A DNA stretch of 64,000 nucleotides from Sinorhizobium garamanticum. GTDB taxonomy: Bacteria > Pseudomonadota > Alphaproteobacteria > Rhizobiales > Rhizobiaceae. The notes under the pieces were generated by a model, which was not told the DNA's origin, ran no database searches, and was given only the letters and a program-made list of their open reading frames with translations. The position numbers and the translations under genes are program-made. This document shows, piece after piece, positions 16,813 to 25,994 of this stretch (its first letter is position 1; each line of letters starts with the position of its first letter). Location: the NCBI RefSeq assembly GCF_029892065.1, contig NZ_CP120373.1, forward strand, positions 3,417,001-3,481,000. Direction: 5' to 3'.

Positions 16813-17862
16813 TCAGCCGCCGGTTACGCTCATGTGGCGTGCGACGGCCGGGCGGTTGTGCTCGCGGTCGATGATGAAGTCGTGCCCCTTCGGCTTGCGG
16901 GAGATCGCCTCGTCGATGACGCGCGATAGGTAGGCATCGTGGTCTGTCGAGCGCAGCGCTGCGCGCAGATCAGCCGCATCGTTTTGGCCGAGGCACATAT
17001 AGAGCGTCCCGGTGCAAGTCAGCCGCACGCGGTTGCAGCTTTCGCAGAAATTGTGGGTGAGCGGTGTGATCAGTCCGAGGCGGCCGCCCGTCTCCGCCAC
17101 CTCGACGTAGCGGGCAGGGCCACCGGTGCGGTAGGGGATATCCTTGAGCGTGAACTGAGTTTCCAGACGCTCGCGCATCTCGGAAAGCGGCAGGTAGTGG
17201 TCGGTCCTGTCCTCGTCGACTTCGCCCATCGGCATCGTCTCGATCAGCGTCAGGTCCATGCCGCGCCCGTGTGCCCAGCGCATCAGCTCGGGTATCTCGG
17301 CGTCGTTGAAGCCCTTAAGCGCCACCGCGTTGATCTTCACCTTAAGGCCGGCTGCCTGGGCTGCGTCGATCCCCTCGAGGACCTTCGAGAGCTCGCCCCA
17401 GCGGGTGATCTGGCGGAACTTGTCATGGTCGCGGGTATCGAGCGAAACATTGATGCGACGCACGCCGCAATCGGCAAGTTCGGCCGCGAATTTGGAAAGC
17501 TGCGAACCGTTGGTCGTCAGCGTCAGCTCGTCGAGGCGGCCGGCGTGGATCTCCTTACCAAGCTCGCGAACGAGGAACATGATGTTCTTGCGCACCAATG
17601 GCTCGCCGCCGGTCAGCCGAAGCTTGCGCACACCCTTCGCGATGAAGGCGGAACAGAGCCGATGCAATTCCTCGAGCGTCAGCAAATCCTTCTTCGGCAA
17701 GAAGGTCATATGCTCAGCCATGCAGTAGCTGCAGCGGAAATCGCAGCGGTCGGTGACTGACACGCGCAGATAGGTGATGGTCCGACCGAAAGGGTCGATC
17801 ATGGGCGTCGTGGAACTGTCGAGCGGCTGTGCGCCATTTCTGTCTATCGCTGCATTATTCAA
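16813..17862 (-). CDS. moaA: GTP 3',8-cyclase MoaA
   Basis: A 349-residue radical-SAM enzyme that rearranges GTP in the first step of molybdopterin synthesis. The SAM cluster cysteines are C40, C44 and C47 (CDFRCSYC); the second cluster is in [13 protein letters not shown], and the chain ends in the GG tail typical of MoaA. The preferred start is TTG 17862: GGGAGA lies eight bases upstream and the resulting length is usual. The first in-frame ATG (17802) has no ribosome site. Confidence 0.93.
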   Translation of the reverse strand: MNNAAIDRNGAQPLDSSTTPMIDPFGRTITYLRVSVTDRCDFRCSYCMAEHMTFLPKKDLLTLEELHRLCSAFIAKGVRKLRLTGGEPLVRKNIMFLVRELGKEIHAGRLDELTLTTNGSQLSKFAAELADCGVRRINVSLDTRDHDKFRQITRWGELSKVLEGIDAAQAAGLKVKINAVALKGFNDAEIPELMRWAHGRGMDLTLIETMPMGEVDEDRTDHYLPLSEMRERLETQFTLKDIPYRTGGPARYVEVAETGGRLGLITPLTHNFCESCNRVRLTCTGTLYMCLGQNDAADLRAALRSTDHDAYLSRVIDEAISRKPKGHDFIIDREHNRPAVARHMSVTGG

Positions 17863-18134
17863 GGCTTTTCTCCCGATGCTTTCAATGTCGTGGGCAAAAA
17901 CCGTGGCGTCAAGGCGCATACTGTCGCAAATTTTGGTGAAGCGGCGGTCGAGCGGAACGCTTGCGGGCCGAATCCAAAGGAAGAAATGGCACTTGCGCCT
18001 GCATTGGCTCGAAAGATTTGAAAAAGATTCGGCTTTTTCATTTCAGAGGCGAACATCTGCTCTGGCGGACGAAATTGATAGGCCTTGGGCATGATCTGGG
18101 GTAGTGCTCAGGGGATGAATGCGGAGTGAGTATC

Positions 18135-18509
18135 ATGAGTGAATTCTGGCCCACTGAGTTGCGCGTATCGAAAGACCGTCACCGCCTCACTGTCACTTTC
18201 GACGACGGCGCCTCCTATAACCTGTCAGCGGAAATGCTGCGCGTGCTTTCGCCGTCGGCCGAGGTGCAGGGGCACGGGCCGGGCCAGCGGGTGACCGTAC
18301 CCGGCAAACGCAATGTCCAGATCATTTCGGTGCAGCCGACCGGCAACTACGCCGTGCGCATCGGCTTCGATGATTTCCATGATACGGGGATCTTCACTTG
18401 GAGCTATCTGCGCGAACTCGGAGAAAAAGGCGCGGAACTCTTCGCTGCCTATGAGCAGGAGCTGGCCGTAAAGGGCATGTCGCGTGACAAGTCGGAAAAG
18501 CCACGCTGA
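18135..18509 (+). CDS. DUF971 protein
   Basis: A 124-residue protein of the DUF971 family, the fold also seen as the N-terminal domain of gamma-butyrobetaine hydroxylases. Typical stretches are WPTELRVSKDRHRLTVTFDDG and the C-terminal DTGIFTWSYLRELGE. Stand-alone members occur next to Fe-S and molybdenum cofactor genes in many proteobacteria, and here it is divergent to moaA; function is not established. ATG 18135 has GGAG eight bases upstream and is preferred to GTG 18126. Confidence 0.85.
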   Translation: MSEFWPTELRVSKDRHRLTVTFDDGASYNLSAEMLRVLSPSAEVQGHGPGQRVTVPGKRNVQIISVQPTGNYAVRIGFDDFHDTGIFTWSYLRELGEKGAELFAAYEQELAVKGMSRDKSEKPR

Positions 18510-18513
18510 CCAT

Positions 18514-18617
18514 TGCATGTTTCCTTACGTCGTAGCCGATTTAACGACAAAAAAACATCCAGCAATTCGAAGTTGCCACAGGGTCCCTTGCGCGTCTGAT
18601 TGACGCGCAGCGCTGCG
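18514..18617. repeat. RIME-like double palindrome, diverged copy 2
   Basis: TGCATGTTTCCTTA, a decayed first palindrome, then GCGCGTCTGATTGACGCGC as the second. It lies between the convergent DUF971 and MarR genes. The substitutions in the first stem mark it as an old copy. Confidence 0.65.
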
Positions 18618-18629
18618 CGATCAGCGTTT

Positions 18630-19109
18630 TCAATCACTGTCTTCCTTCAGGAGGAAGGCGATGAGCCGCTCCATCGACTGCGCGACCGTCATGCATTCCT
18701 CGATCGGCGAACCTGTCAGCGACTTTTCGATAAGCGCCGTCTGGATTTCCATTGCCTCTTCGGTGAGCGTACGGCCAGCCGGCGTCAGCGAGAGCCGCAA
18801 GACGCGCTTGTCGCGCTCGTCTCCGCGACGCTCTATCAGGCCTCGCTTCTCGAGCTGCGGCAACAGCATGCTCATGTTGGAGCGACCGACGAGCAATTTG
18901 CGGGCGAGTTCCTGCTGCGTGATGCCGTCGAAGCGGTAGAGATTGATCAGAATATCGAGATGCGGCGGCTTGATGTCGAGATGGGCGAGTTCCCGCGTCA
19001 ATGTCTGTTGCATCAATTGGCAGGCGCGGGCGACGGCGATCCAGCTTCGAAAGCGCGGATGATCCCAGGGGAAGTGATGGTGTTCTGTTGTCACTTGCTT
19101 TTTGTTCAT
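18630..19109 (-). CDS. MarR family transcriptional regulator
   Basis: A 159-residue winged-helix regulator. The recognition region (GITQQELARKLLVGRSNMSMLL) and the wing (RRGDERDKRVLRLSLTPAG) are typical of MarR. ATG 19109 is preferred because an upstream ATG at 19139 lies inside a perfect dyad that looks like an operator. The gene is divergent from an alpha/beta hydrolase 47 bp away, so it probably represses both itself and the hydrolase. The ligand is unknown. Confidence 0.88.
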   Translation of the reverse strand: MNKKQVTTEHHHFPWDHPRFRSWIAVARACQLMQQTLTRELAHLDIKPPHLDILINLYRFDGITQQELARKLLVGRSNMSMLLPQLEKRGLIERRGDERDKRVLRLSLTPAGRTLTEEAMEIQTALIEKSLTGSPIEECMTVAQSMERLIAFLLKEDSD

Positions 19110-19111
19110 CG

Positions 19112-19139
19112 TTGTACAATGATGTTCATAGTTGAACAT
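19112..19139. promoter_or_regulatory. Candidate MarR operator, two palindromes
   Basis: TTGTACAA (19112-19119) is a perfect 8-bp palindrome. ATGTTCA-TAGT-TGAACAT (19122-19139) is a perfect 7-bp-arm dyad. Both fall in the 47-bp gap between the divergent marR-type and hydrolase genes, where a MarR dimer would be expected to bind. Confidence 0.6.
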
Positions 19140-19156
19140 TTCAAGAGAGTTTCACT

Positions 19157-20074
19157 ATGGCATCCTTCGGAGTCAAGGTCATCCGTCCGGCGCTGAAGGC
19201 CGTGTCTGCCCTTTCCGCCGATGCTGCCGGCAGGCTCGCCTTCAAAATCTTCTGTCTCACACCGAGCCGCAAGCCGAAAAGCGCCAAGGAAGCAGCCGTG
19301 CTGAAAGCGGCGGCGGCGACCATGGAGCACTCGCGAAAGGTCACGCTGTCTTTCGCTGGCGGCTGGTTTGTCGCGCATCATTTCGCGCGGCGCCCGGGTG
19401 CCGGGGGCCCGCGTATCCTGCTTGCCCACGGCTGGGGATCGCGCAGTGCCTATCTCGCGACCTTGATCGATGGCCTGCTTGCTGCCGGCGCGGAGGTGGT
19501 TGCGCTCGATTGGCCGGGGCACGGCGCTTCGCCGGGACGGTCACTGCAGATGCCGCAGGCGGTGAGGGCGATCGATGCGGCCTGGCGCCATTTCGATGGA
19601 TTCGACGTCGGGATCGGCCATTCCTTCGGCGGCGCGAGCCTCGCCTGCGCGGCAGGCGCCGTCGTCTGCGACGTGCCGGCGCGAGTTCCGGGAAAACTGG
19701 TTCTGATCGGCGCGCCGAGCGAAATGACCTGGCTCTTCAAGGGTTTCGGCAAGATGATGGCTCTCGCACCGGCGGCCCAGGCCGCCTTCGAAGGCATGGT
19801 CGAACGCCTTTCCGGCCGCCGGGTCGACGCCTTTGACGCAGCCCGCATTCTCGGCATGCTCAGGAAGCCGGTGCTCGTCATCCATGCGGAGGACGACAAG
19901 GAGGTTTCCGCTGCCCACGCCCACCGCTACGGGGCGGCCGGACCGAATGTCGAAATGTACTGGGCGAACGGTTTCGGCCATCGCCGCATCGTTTCCGCCG
20001 AACCGGTCATCGACAGGATCAAGGCTTTCCTTGGCGAAGGTAAGAAAGCTGCTCACTTGAGAAGAATCGCCTGA
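19157..20074 (+). CDS. Alpha/beta hydrolase
   Basis: A 305-residue alpha/beta-hydrolase-fold protein. The oxyanion segment LLAHGWGSRSAYL, the nucleophile elbow GIGHSFGGAS and the late acid/histidine region (HAEDDKEV, then GFGHRRIV) give a complete Ser-Asp-His triad. Substrate is unknown, probably a small ester or lactone. ATG 19157 lies right after the candidate MarR operator, so the gene is probably induced when the regulator binds its ligand. Confidence 0.85.
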   Translation: MASFGVKVIRPALKAVSALSADAAGRLAFKIFCLTPSRKPKSAKEAAVLKAAAATMEHSRKVTLSFAGGWFVAHHFARRPGAGGPRILLAHGWGSRSAYLATLIDGLLAAGAEVVALDWPGHGASPGRSLQMPQAVRAIDAAWRHFDGFDVGIGHSFGGASLACAAGAVVCDVPARVPGKLVLIGAPSEMTWLFKGFGKMMALAPAAQAAFEGMVERLSGRRVDAFDAARILGMLRKPVLVIHAEDDKEVSAAHAHRYGAAGPNVEMYWANGFGHRRIVSAEPVIDRIKAFLGEGKKAAHLRRIA

Positions 20075-20141
20075 TGCTGTCATCAAGACGTCATGCTATC
20101 CGTTGAAAGCGCATGCAAGAGCAGGCGTCACGGAGGATGGA

Positions 20142-20750
20142 ATGACGGTCATCAGCACGGTCGAGGAACTGAAGGCACTTTACGGCGAGACGAGCGAGGC
20201 CTCGATCGTCAAAGTGACGAAGGCGCTGACTGCGGAGTATCGGCAGATGATCGAGGCCTCGCCTTTTGCTGCACTCGCGACCGTCGGGCCGGAGGGGCTC
20301 GATTGCTCGCCGCGCGGCGACGATCATTGTGTCGTCCGGGTCGCGGACGACAAGACCGTGCTGATGCCCGACTGGCGCGGCAACAACCGCGTCGATTCGC
20401 TTCTCAATATTGTCCGCGATCCGAGGGTGGCACTGATGTTCCTCGTTCCCGGGTCGAATACGACGATGCGCATCAACGGCACGGCGGTCGTCTGCGTCGA
20501 TCCGGCGCTCACCGGCTCCTTCGAGGTCGACGGCAAGCATCCGCGCAGCGTGATCGTGATCACGGTCGGAGAGGTTTATTTTCAATGCGCGCGGGCGCTC
20601 ATCCGTTCGCAGTTTTGGAATTCGGATCGCTTCGTCGACCCGGCATCGCTGCCGACTCCCGGCACGCTACTGAAAGCGGCAAAGGCCGATTTCGACAACG
20701 AAACTTACGACCGGGAGTGGCCCGGGCGCGCCGCCAAGACGATGTGGTAG
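20142..20750 (+). CDS. Pyridoxamine 5'-phosphate oxidase-like flavoprotein
   Basis: A 202-residue split-barrel protein of the PNPOx-like superfamily, with FAALATVGPEGLDCSPRG near residues 45-62 and the central RVALMFLVPGSNTTMRINGTA strand pair. These bind FMN or related cofactors; this subgroup (about 200 residues) is of unassigned function and is not true PdxH. ATG 20142 follows GGAGG at short spacing; an upstream TTG would add 13 residues without support. Confidence 0.8.
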   Translation: MTVISTVEELKALYGETSEASIVKVTKALTAEYRQMIEASPFAALATVGPEGLDCSPRGDDHCVVRVADDKTVLMPDWRGNNRVDSLLNIVRDPRVALMFLVPGSNTTMRINGTAVVCVDPALTGSFEVDGKHPRSVIVITVGEVYFQCARALIRSQFWNSDRFVDPASLPTPGTLLKAAKADFDNETYDREWPGRAAKTMW

Positions 20751-20793
20751 GCGCGTCCGATCCTTCTGACAACGAGCCGGTACCGGAGTGTGC

Positions 20794-21864
20794 CTATCGG
20801 CGATAGATCAGCCAGTTGCGGCCGGAATCCTTGCGCATTCCCTCCTCGAAGAGGATCGTTCGGTTTCGCCCGGCATTCTTGGCCGAATAGAGGGCAACAT
20901 CGGCCTTGTTGTAGAGATCGACCGGATCGTCCGCCTCTGTGGCCATGCAGACGCCGACGGAGAGGGTGATCGGGCCGTAATTGACGCCCGTCCTGGAGTT
21001 CTTGAAGGGCGTTCCGGCAAGCACAGTGCGGATCCGGTCAGCCGCCTGCAGGCATTCTTCCTGCGTGATGTCGTGGAGAATGACGGCGAATTCCTCGCCG
21101 CCGGTGCGCGCGACGAACGCATCCCGGCGCAAGTTGGCGCGGATGACACCGCCGACGGTGGCAAGGATCTTGTCGCCGACCGGATGACCGAACGTGTCGT
21201 TGACCTTCTTGAAATGATCGATGTCGGCGACGAGCAGGCCGGTGAAGTTGCGCAGATGTTCGCTGTTGTAGACGCCCGCCAGGGCGTCATCGAATGCCCG
21301 CCGGTTGGCGAGACGCGTCAATGAATCGGTGTTGGCGATGCGCTTGTATTCATCGAGCTCCTGGCGGATGACCTCCATTTCGAAGGATTTCTGGACGACG
21401 GTCTGAACGCGCTCCTTGCCCTGGTTCATCGTGTCCACGGTTGCTTCGGTCAGGATGCCGATGGCATGGCGCAGAATGTCGGCGCTGGCAGCGCTCTTGC
21501 TGGTCATATTGAGATAGGCTTCGTCGAGAACCTTGTTGTAGTTCTCGAGCGCGTATTGCTCGTCCTTCAAGAGGTTGACGAGTTCGGTCAGCTTGGCAGC
21601 AAGCGTGTTGTGCGCCCGCTCGATGCCGCTCGGATGGTGTATGTGGCTGAAATATTGTGCGCCGATCGCGTCGAGCTCTTCCTGTGTCGCCCGGCTGCCA
21701 AGCGCCGCAAGCTCCTTGGACAGTTGCGGGTTCGAACCGAGGTAGGCCTCGTAATAAAGCTCGTAATTGCGCGGTATCGGCGCCACCCCCATCATCCGCA
21801 TCGCGTGGGTGACCTGCGCTGCAATATCGGGCGTCGGCGTCTTGTTTGAGGTTGCCGTTTGCAT
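20794..21864 (-). CDS. Cytosolic diguanylate cyclase (GGDEF)
   Basis: A 356-residue protein with no membrane helix. The helical N-terminal region (1-170) carries no recognisable sensor domain, and the C-terminal GGDEF domain has DSLTRLANRRAFDDAL, DIDHFKKVND and active-site GGEEF at 255-259. It should make cyclic di-GMP. The usual inhibitory site RxxD is not conserved: the aspartate is shifted by one (RRDAFVARTGGEEF). ATG 21864 has a perfect AGGAGG seven bases upstream. No EAL domain is present. Confidence 0.9.
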   Translation of the reverse strand: MQTATSNKTPTPDIAAQVTHAMRMMGVAPIPRNYELYYEAYLGSNPQLSKELAALGSRATQEELDAIGAQYFSHIHHPSGIERAHNTLAAKLTELVNLLKDEQYALENYNKVLDEAYLNMTSKSAASADILRHAIGILTEATVDTMNQGKERVQTVVQKSFEMEVIRQELDEYKRIANTDSLTRLANRRAFDDALAGVYNSEHLRNFTGLLVADIDHFKKVNDTFGHPVGDKILATVGGVIRANLRRDAFVARTGGEEFAVILHDITQEECLQAADRIRTVLAGTPFKNSRTGVNYGPITLSVGVCMATEADDPVDLYNKADVALYSAKNAGRNRTILFEEGMRKDSGRNWLIYRR

Positions 21865-21993
21865 ATGCAAACCTCCTTTATTTATCCAATTCTAATGTCT
21901 GGTTATTTCTAGGGGGAAATGATTTGTGAAGTCTTAACAATTGCTTGAGCGCATCGATGCAATTCGACCAATTTCGGGCTGATGCGCCTGAAG

Positions 21994-22089
21994 CGCCAAG
22001 CGTCTTGTCACACGCGCAAAGGACGCTGTAGCACCTGGAGTTGCGGCATGTTCTATCCCTAAATCGGCTACTATTTGAGGAAACATGCA
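21994..22089. repeat. RIME-like double palindrome, copy 3 (reverse orientation)
   Basis: Decayed copy with GCGTCTTGTCACACGCGC, CGCTGTAGCACC, CCCTAAATCGG and a closing AAACATGCA. It lies between the divergently placed upstream region of the diguanylate cyclase gene and the 3' end of fumC. Confidence 0.6.
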
Positions 22090-22118
22090 GGAGCGCCACG
22101 CTGTGCCGGCGGCGAGGG

Positions 22119-22149
22119 TTGCCGCGGCGCCGGTATCGCGCCGCGGCAA
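22119..22149 (-). terminator. Hairpin downstream of fumC
   Basis: TTGCCGCGGCG (22119-22129) and CGCCGCGGCAA (22139-22149) form a perfect 11-bp stem starting 10 bases after the fumC stop on the minus strand. There is no T-tract, so it may be a terminator of the Rho-assisted type or an mRNA-stabilising end. Confidence 0.55.
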
Positions 22150-22159
22150 TCGGGATCGA

Positions 22160-23551
22160 TCAGGCGGGGCTGATCATCGTTTCCGGACGGACGATGGCGT
22201 CGAACTCTTCGTTCGTCACATAGCCGCCGCCGACGGCTTCTTCGCGCAGCGTCGTGCCGTTCTTGTGTGCAGTCTTGGCGATCTTCGCGGCATTGTCGTA
22301 GCCGATCTTCGGCGCCAGTGCGGTGACGAGCATCAGCGAGCGGTCAAGCGCCGCCTTGATGTTGTCCTCACGGGCCTCAATTCCGACGACGCAATTGTCG
22401 GTGAATGACACTGCTGCGTCGGCGAGAAGCTGTACCGACTGAAGGAAGTTGTAGGCCATCAGCGGATTGTAGACGTTGAGCTCGAAATGACCCTGGCTGC
22501 CGGCGAAGGTCAGGGCCGCATGATTGCCGAACACCTGGACGCAGACTTGAGTGAGCGCCTCGCACTGGGTCGGGTTGACCTTGCCCGGCATGATCGACGA
22601 GCCTGGCTCGTTTTCCGGGAGCGACAGCTCGCCGAGGCCAGAGCGCGGTCCGGAGCCCAGGAAGCGGATGTCGTTGGCAATCTTGAAGAGCGCGGCCGCG
22701 GCGGCGTTGATCGCGCCATGGCTGAAGACCATCGAATCGTGAGCCGCCAGCGCCTCGAACTTGTTCGGCGCGGAGGTGAAGGCGATGCCGGTAATTGCTG
22801 CGATCTCCTCGGCAACTTTCTCGGCGAAGCCGATCGGCGCATTGAGACCCGTGCCGACGGCAGTGCCGCCCTGGGCGAGTTCGCAGAGGCCGGGCAGAGT
22901 CATGTCGATGCGCTTGATCGAGGACGCGACCTGCGCGGCATAGCCGGAAAACTCCTGACCGAGCGTCAGTGGCGTAGCATCCTGCGTGTGGGTGCGGCCG
23001 ATCTTGATGATGTGGTCGAAGGCCTTCACCTTCTCTTCGAGCGCCTTGTGCAGATGCTTCAGCGCCGGCAGCAGGTCGTGGATGACGCGCTCGGCGCAGG
23101 CGATGTGCATGGCCGTCGGGTAGGTGTCGTTCGACGACTGGCTCATATTGACGTGGTCGTTCGGGTGAACGGGCTTTTTGGAGCCCATGACGCCGCCGAG
23201 CAGTTCGATTGCCCGGTTAGAAATGACCTCGTTCGCGTTCATGTTCGACTGCGTGCCGGAACCGGTCTGCCAGACGACGAGCGGGAAGTGATCATTGAGC
23301 TTGCCGTCGATGACTTCCTGCGCCGCCTTGACGATCGAATCGCCAATCGCCTGGTCGAGGCGACCGAGTGCCATGTTGGCCCGAGCCGCTGCCTGTTTGA
23401 CGATGCCGAGGGCCCTGACGATCGCGACAGGCTGCTTTTCCCAGCCGATTTTGAAGTTCCCGAGCGAGCGCTGCGCCTGGGCGCCCCAATAGCGGTCGCT
23501 CGCCACCTCGATGGGGCCGAACGTATCTGTTTCCGTGCGGGTCGATGTCAT
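22160..23551 (-). CDS. fumC: Class II fumarate hydratase
   Basis: A 463-residue cytosolic, iron-independent fumarase of the citric acid cycle, interconverting fumarate and L-malate. The full-length family pattern is visible: [20 protein letters not shown] at the start, [24 protein letters not shown] and the mobile active-site loop [16 protein letters not shown] (near residues 315-330). It is a single-gene unit with a hairpin after it. Confidence 0.96.
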   Translation of the reverse strand: MTSTRTETDTFGPIEVASDRYWGAQAQRSLGNFKIGWEKQPVAIVRALGIVKQAAARANMALGRLDQAIGDSIVKAAQEVIDGKLNDHFPLVVWQTGSGTQSNMNANEVISNRAIELLGGVMGSKKPVHPNDHVNMSQSSNDTYPTAMHIACAERVIHDLLPALKHLHKALEEKVKAFDHIIKIGRTHTQDATPLTLGQEFSGYAAQVASSIKRIDMTLPGLCELAQGGTAVGTGLNAPIGFAEKVAEEIAAITGIAFTSAPNKFEALAAHDSMVFSHGAINAAAAALFKIANDIRFLGSGPRSGLGELSLPENEPGSSIMPGKVNPTQCEALTQVCVQVFGNHAALTFAGSQGHFELNVYNPLMAYNFLQSVQLLADAAVSFTDNCVVGIEAREDNIKAALDRSLMLVTALAPKIGYDNAAKIAKTAHKNGTTLREEAVGGGYVTNEEFDAIVRPETMISPA

Positions 23552-24055
23552 CGTGATACCTGCCTTCGTCTGCGGTTCATGAAGCCGAGGCGAGAACGCT
23601 TCTCAGCCGGTCGTCCACCCCGGTGCCGGGCATCTCTCTGCCCCGGCAAAGCAAGCTTGTAAAGGGGCGGCAAAGGCATCTCCGGCCCTACAATCGTTTG
23701 AATTCTTGCGGTGCGCCAACAGGTTGGCGTTGCAGTCGGGGACGGTGATCGACGAACCCGTGGTCGCAAGAGTTGTGACCTTTCCGTCACATTGCGCGTT
23801 TTCCTTTTGTAGAGCCGGCTGTGCCCTGGGAAACACCGACACGCGCTCGACGGACGCAAAACGAAAACGAATCAAATTTTTATGACGTTTCGGCAGCAGT
23901 GGAGCGGCGTGTTTTGGAACAGATTTGACGCGGTTTGGCCCCTGCAGCGCCGGCGCGTTTCCTTTTCATTCACCATCCTTTTCTATAAGTCGGGGAGCAC
24001 GAGGGCGTGGCGAGAATCTGGCGGCGGCCGAATTCGGCGGCAACGCGATACGGGG
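23552..24055. other. Divergent intergenic region, no gene seen
   Basis: About 500 bp between fumC and the L,D-transpeptidase gene, which diverge. A small dyad GTGAC-N6-GTCAC is visible near 23.78 kb. The upstream extension of the transpeptidase frame (from 23882) has no ribosome site or coding look. Nothing else can be supported. Confidence 0.5.
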
Positions 24056-25957
24056 ATGTTTGTTCTAATGAAAATTATCAAATCGGCAGCGATTGTGGCG
24101 CTCATGACCGGATGTGCGGTTGCAACCATCGATGTGCAGCCGGCATCGGCGCTCACCCTGATGGACTTCATCCGCGGCGGTAAGAAGCGAACATCGCCGG
24201 AGCACGCCCAGCCGTTGCCGGGCATGAGCATGATGGTGCCACAGCAGATCGATCCGCGCACGGCTGCAAAGCCGCCACGCGTCACGGGACCCCGGTACTA
24301 TACCTACAAGGCCGAACCGCTCCGCCGGATCGCCACGGATCGGTTGCTCGATCCCGTCGTGACCGGTTCGGTGCAGAACGGCGCCTTGCCCCCGATGCTG
24401 CGCCCACCGCTTTCGGACGCGCGGCAGTTTCTCCCCGAGATCAACGTCCGCGCCACGGACGCCGTCGCAAAGGCGGTCGAGAACTACTATGGCGCCCGGA
24501 CGGACTTCGCGTGGATCGCTGGTAGCGGCGTCAGCGCGCGCGCCAAGTCGGCTCTTGCGGTGCTCGCGCAAGCCGCGAAGGTCGGCCTCGACCCGCAGGA
24601 CTACGCGGTTGACGTGCCGTCCGACACCTTCGATCGGGGCGACATGATCGCCCGCGAAAAGGAGCTGGTGCAGTTCGAAATAGCGATGTCCGTCGCGACC
24701 CTGACCTATGTACAGGACACGGTCCGTGGCCGCATCGATCCGAACAAGATCTCAGGCTATCACGACTTCAAGCGCAAGAACGTCGATCTCTTCGCATTCC
24801 TCGACAAGATTGCGGGAAGCGATGACGTCGCGGCACTGATTGAAAGTCAGAATCCAAAGAGCGCGCAATTCCTGGCCCTGAAAGCGGAACTGGAACGCCT
24901 GCGCGCGCAGATTGACGCGACCCCACGTGTGGAAATCGCACCGGGTACACTGCTGAAGCCCGGCCAGAGCAACCCGGAACTCGCCAATGTCATCGCCGGA
25001 ATCAAGCTTAAGGCGTCCGAATCGCTGAAGGCCGAACATGCCGTCGTGCTCGCGAGCTATCAGGGAACCCCGGACTACACGCCCGAGCTGGTGTCGGTGG
25101 TCGAATCCTTCCAGAAGGAGCATGGCCTGAAGGCCGATGGCGTCGTCGGCCAGGCCTCGATCCGCGTGCTGACAGGCGGCGACACGACAGCCAGCAAGAT
25201 CAACAAGGTTGAAATCGCGATGGAGCAGGCGCGCTGGCTCCCGGATGGATTGGGCAGCCGCTACGTCTTCATCAACCAGCCCGCCTTCACGGCCTCCTAC
25301 ACCGACCAGGGCGTGGAACAGTTTTCCATGCGCGTGGTTGTCGGGTCGAAGACGAACCAGACCTACTTCTTCCAGGACGAGATCCAGACGGTCGAGGTCA
25401 ATCCCTACTGGGGCGTGCCGCAATCGATCATCGTCAACGAGATGCTGCCGAAGCTCAGAAGCGACCCCGGCTATCTCGACCGCATGGGCTATCAGGTCGA
25501 GATCGGTGGCCGTGTCGTCTCGTCGTCCGCCGTCAATTGGTATGCATCGACCTCCTCGGTCGCGGTGCGCCAGCCGCCGAGCAGCGACAACGCGCTTGGC
25601 GAACTGAAGATCCTCTTCCCGAACGCTCACGCGATCTACATGCATGACACGCCGTCGAAGAGCTTCTTCAAGCGCGACCAGCGGGCGCTCAGCCATGGCT
25701 GCGTGCGGCTCGCCGATCCGCGCCGCATGGCCGCTGCGGTTCTCGGTACGAGCATCGACGAAGTCGGCATGGAAATAGCGAGCGGCAGCAACAAGGCCTT
25801 GCAGGTGCCGCAGAAAGTGCCCGTCTATGTTTCCTATTTTACCGCATGGCCGAACAAGACCGGCACCGTTGAATATTTCAACGATGTCTATGATCGCGAC
25901 ATGTATATGAACCGGGCACTGGACGCGACGCGCAACGCTCGCCGCGCCGAGGGATAA
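24056..25957 (+). CDS. L,D-transpeptidase (YcbB-like) with peptidoglycan-binding domain
   Basis: A 633-residue secreted wall enzyme. An N-terminal signal segment (KIIKSAAIVALMTGC, cleavage near ASA) is followed by a long helical region, a peptidoglycan-binding domain (VVESFQKEHGLKADGVVG, about residues 355-372) and a YkuD catalytic domain with HDTPSKSFF and SHGCVRL, catalytic C549. It should form 3-3 cross-links or anchor proteins to peptidoglycan, as is common in rhizobial poles and walls. The cysteine in MTGC could suggest a lipoprotein, but a second cleavage site follows. ATG 24056 and 24068 are both possible starts. It ends in a hairpin shared with gph. Confidence 0.88.
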   Translation: MFVLMKIIKSAAIVALMTGCAVATIDVQPASALTLMDFIRGGKKRTSPEHAQPLPGMSMMVPQQIDPRTAAKPPRVTGPRYYTYKAEPLRRIATDRLLDPVVTGSVQNGALPPMLRPPLSDARQFLPEINVRATDAVAKAVENYYGARTDFAWIAGSGVSARAKSALAVLAQAAKVGLDPQDYAVDVPSDTFDRGDMIAREKELVQFEIAMSVATLTYVQDTVRGRIDPNKISGYHDFKRKNVDLFAFLDKIAGSDDVAALIESQNPKSAQFLALKAELERLRAQIDATPRVEIAPGTLLKPGQSNPELANVIAGIKLKASESLKAEHAVVLASYQGTPDYTPELVSVVESFQKEHGLKADGVVGQASIRVLTGGDTTASKINKVEIAMEQARWLPDGLGSRYVFINQPAFTASYTDQGVEQFSMRVVVGSKTNQTYFFQDEIQTVEVNPYWGVPQSIIVNEMLPKLRSDPGYLDRMGYQVEIGGRVVSSSAVNWYASTSSVAVRQPPSSDNALGELKILFPNAHAIYMHDTPSKSFFKRDQRALSHGCVRLADPRRMAAAVLGTSIDEVGMEIASGSNKALQVPQKVPVYVSYFTAWPNKTGTVEYFNDVYDRDMYMNRALDATRNARRAEG

Positions 25958-25994
25958 AATGAGAAAGGGCCGGGAGACCGGCCCTTTCTCATTT
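25957..25994. terminator. Bidirectional terminator embedded in two gene ends
   Basis: AAATGAGAAAGGGCCGG (25957-25973) and CCGGCCCTTTCTCATTT (25978-25994) form a perfect 17-bp stem with a GAGA loop. Its arms overlap the last base of the L,D-transpeptidase stop and contain the gph stop codon (25989-25991), so one hairpin ends both convergent genes. Confidence 0.85.

Noticed and set aside
22487..23662. A 391-codon frame antisense to fumC
   Set aside because: Shadow of a highly conserved gene; no domain and Arg/Asp-rich composition.
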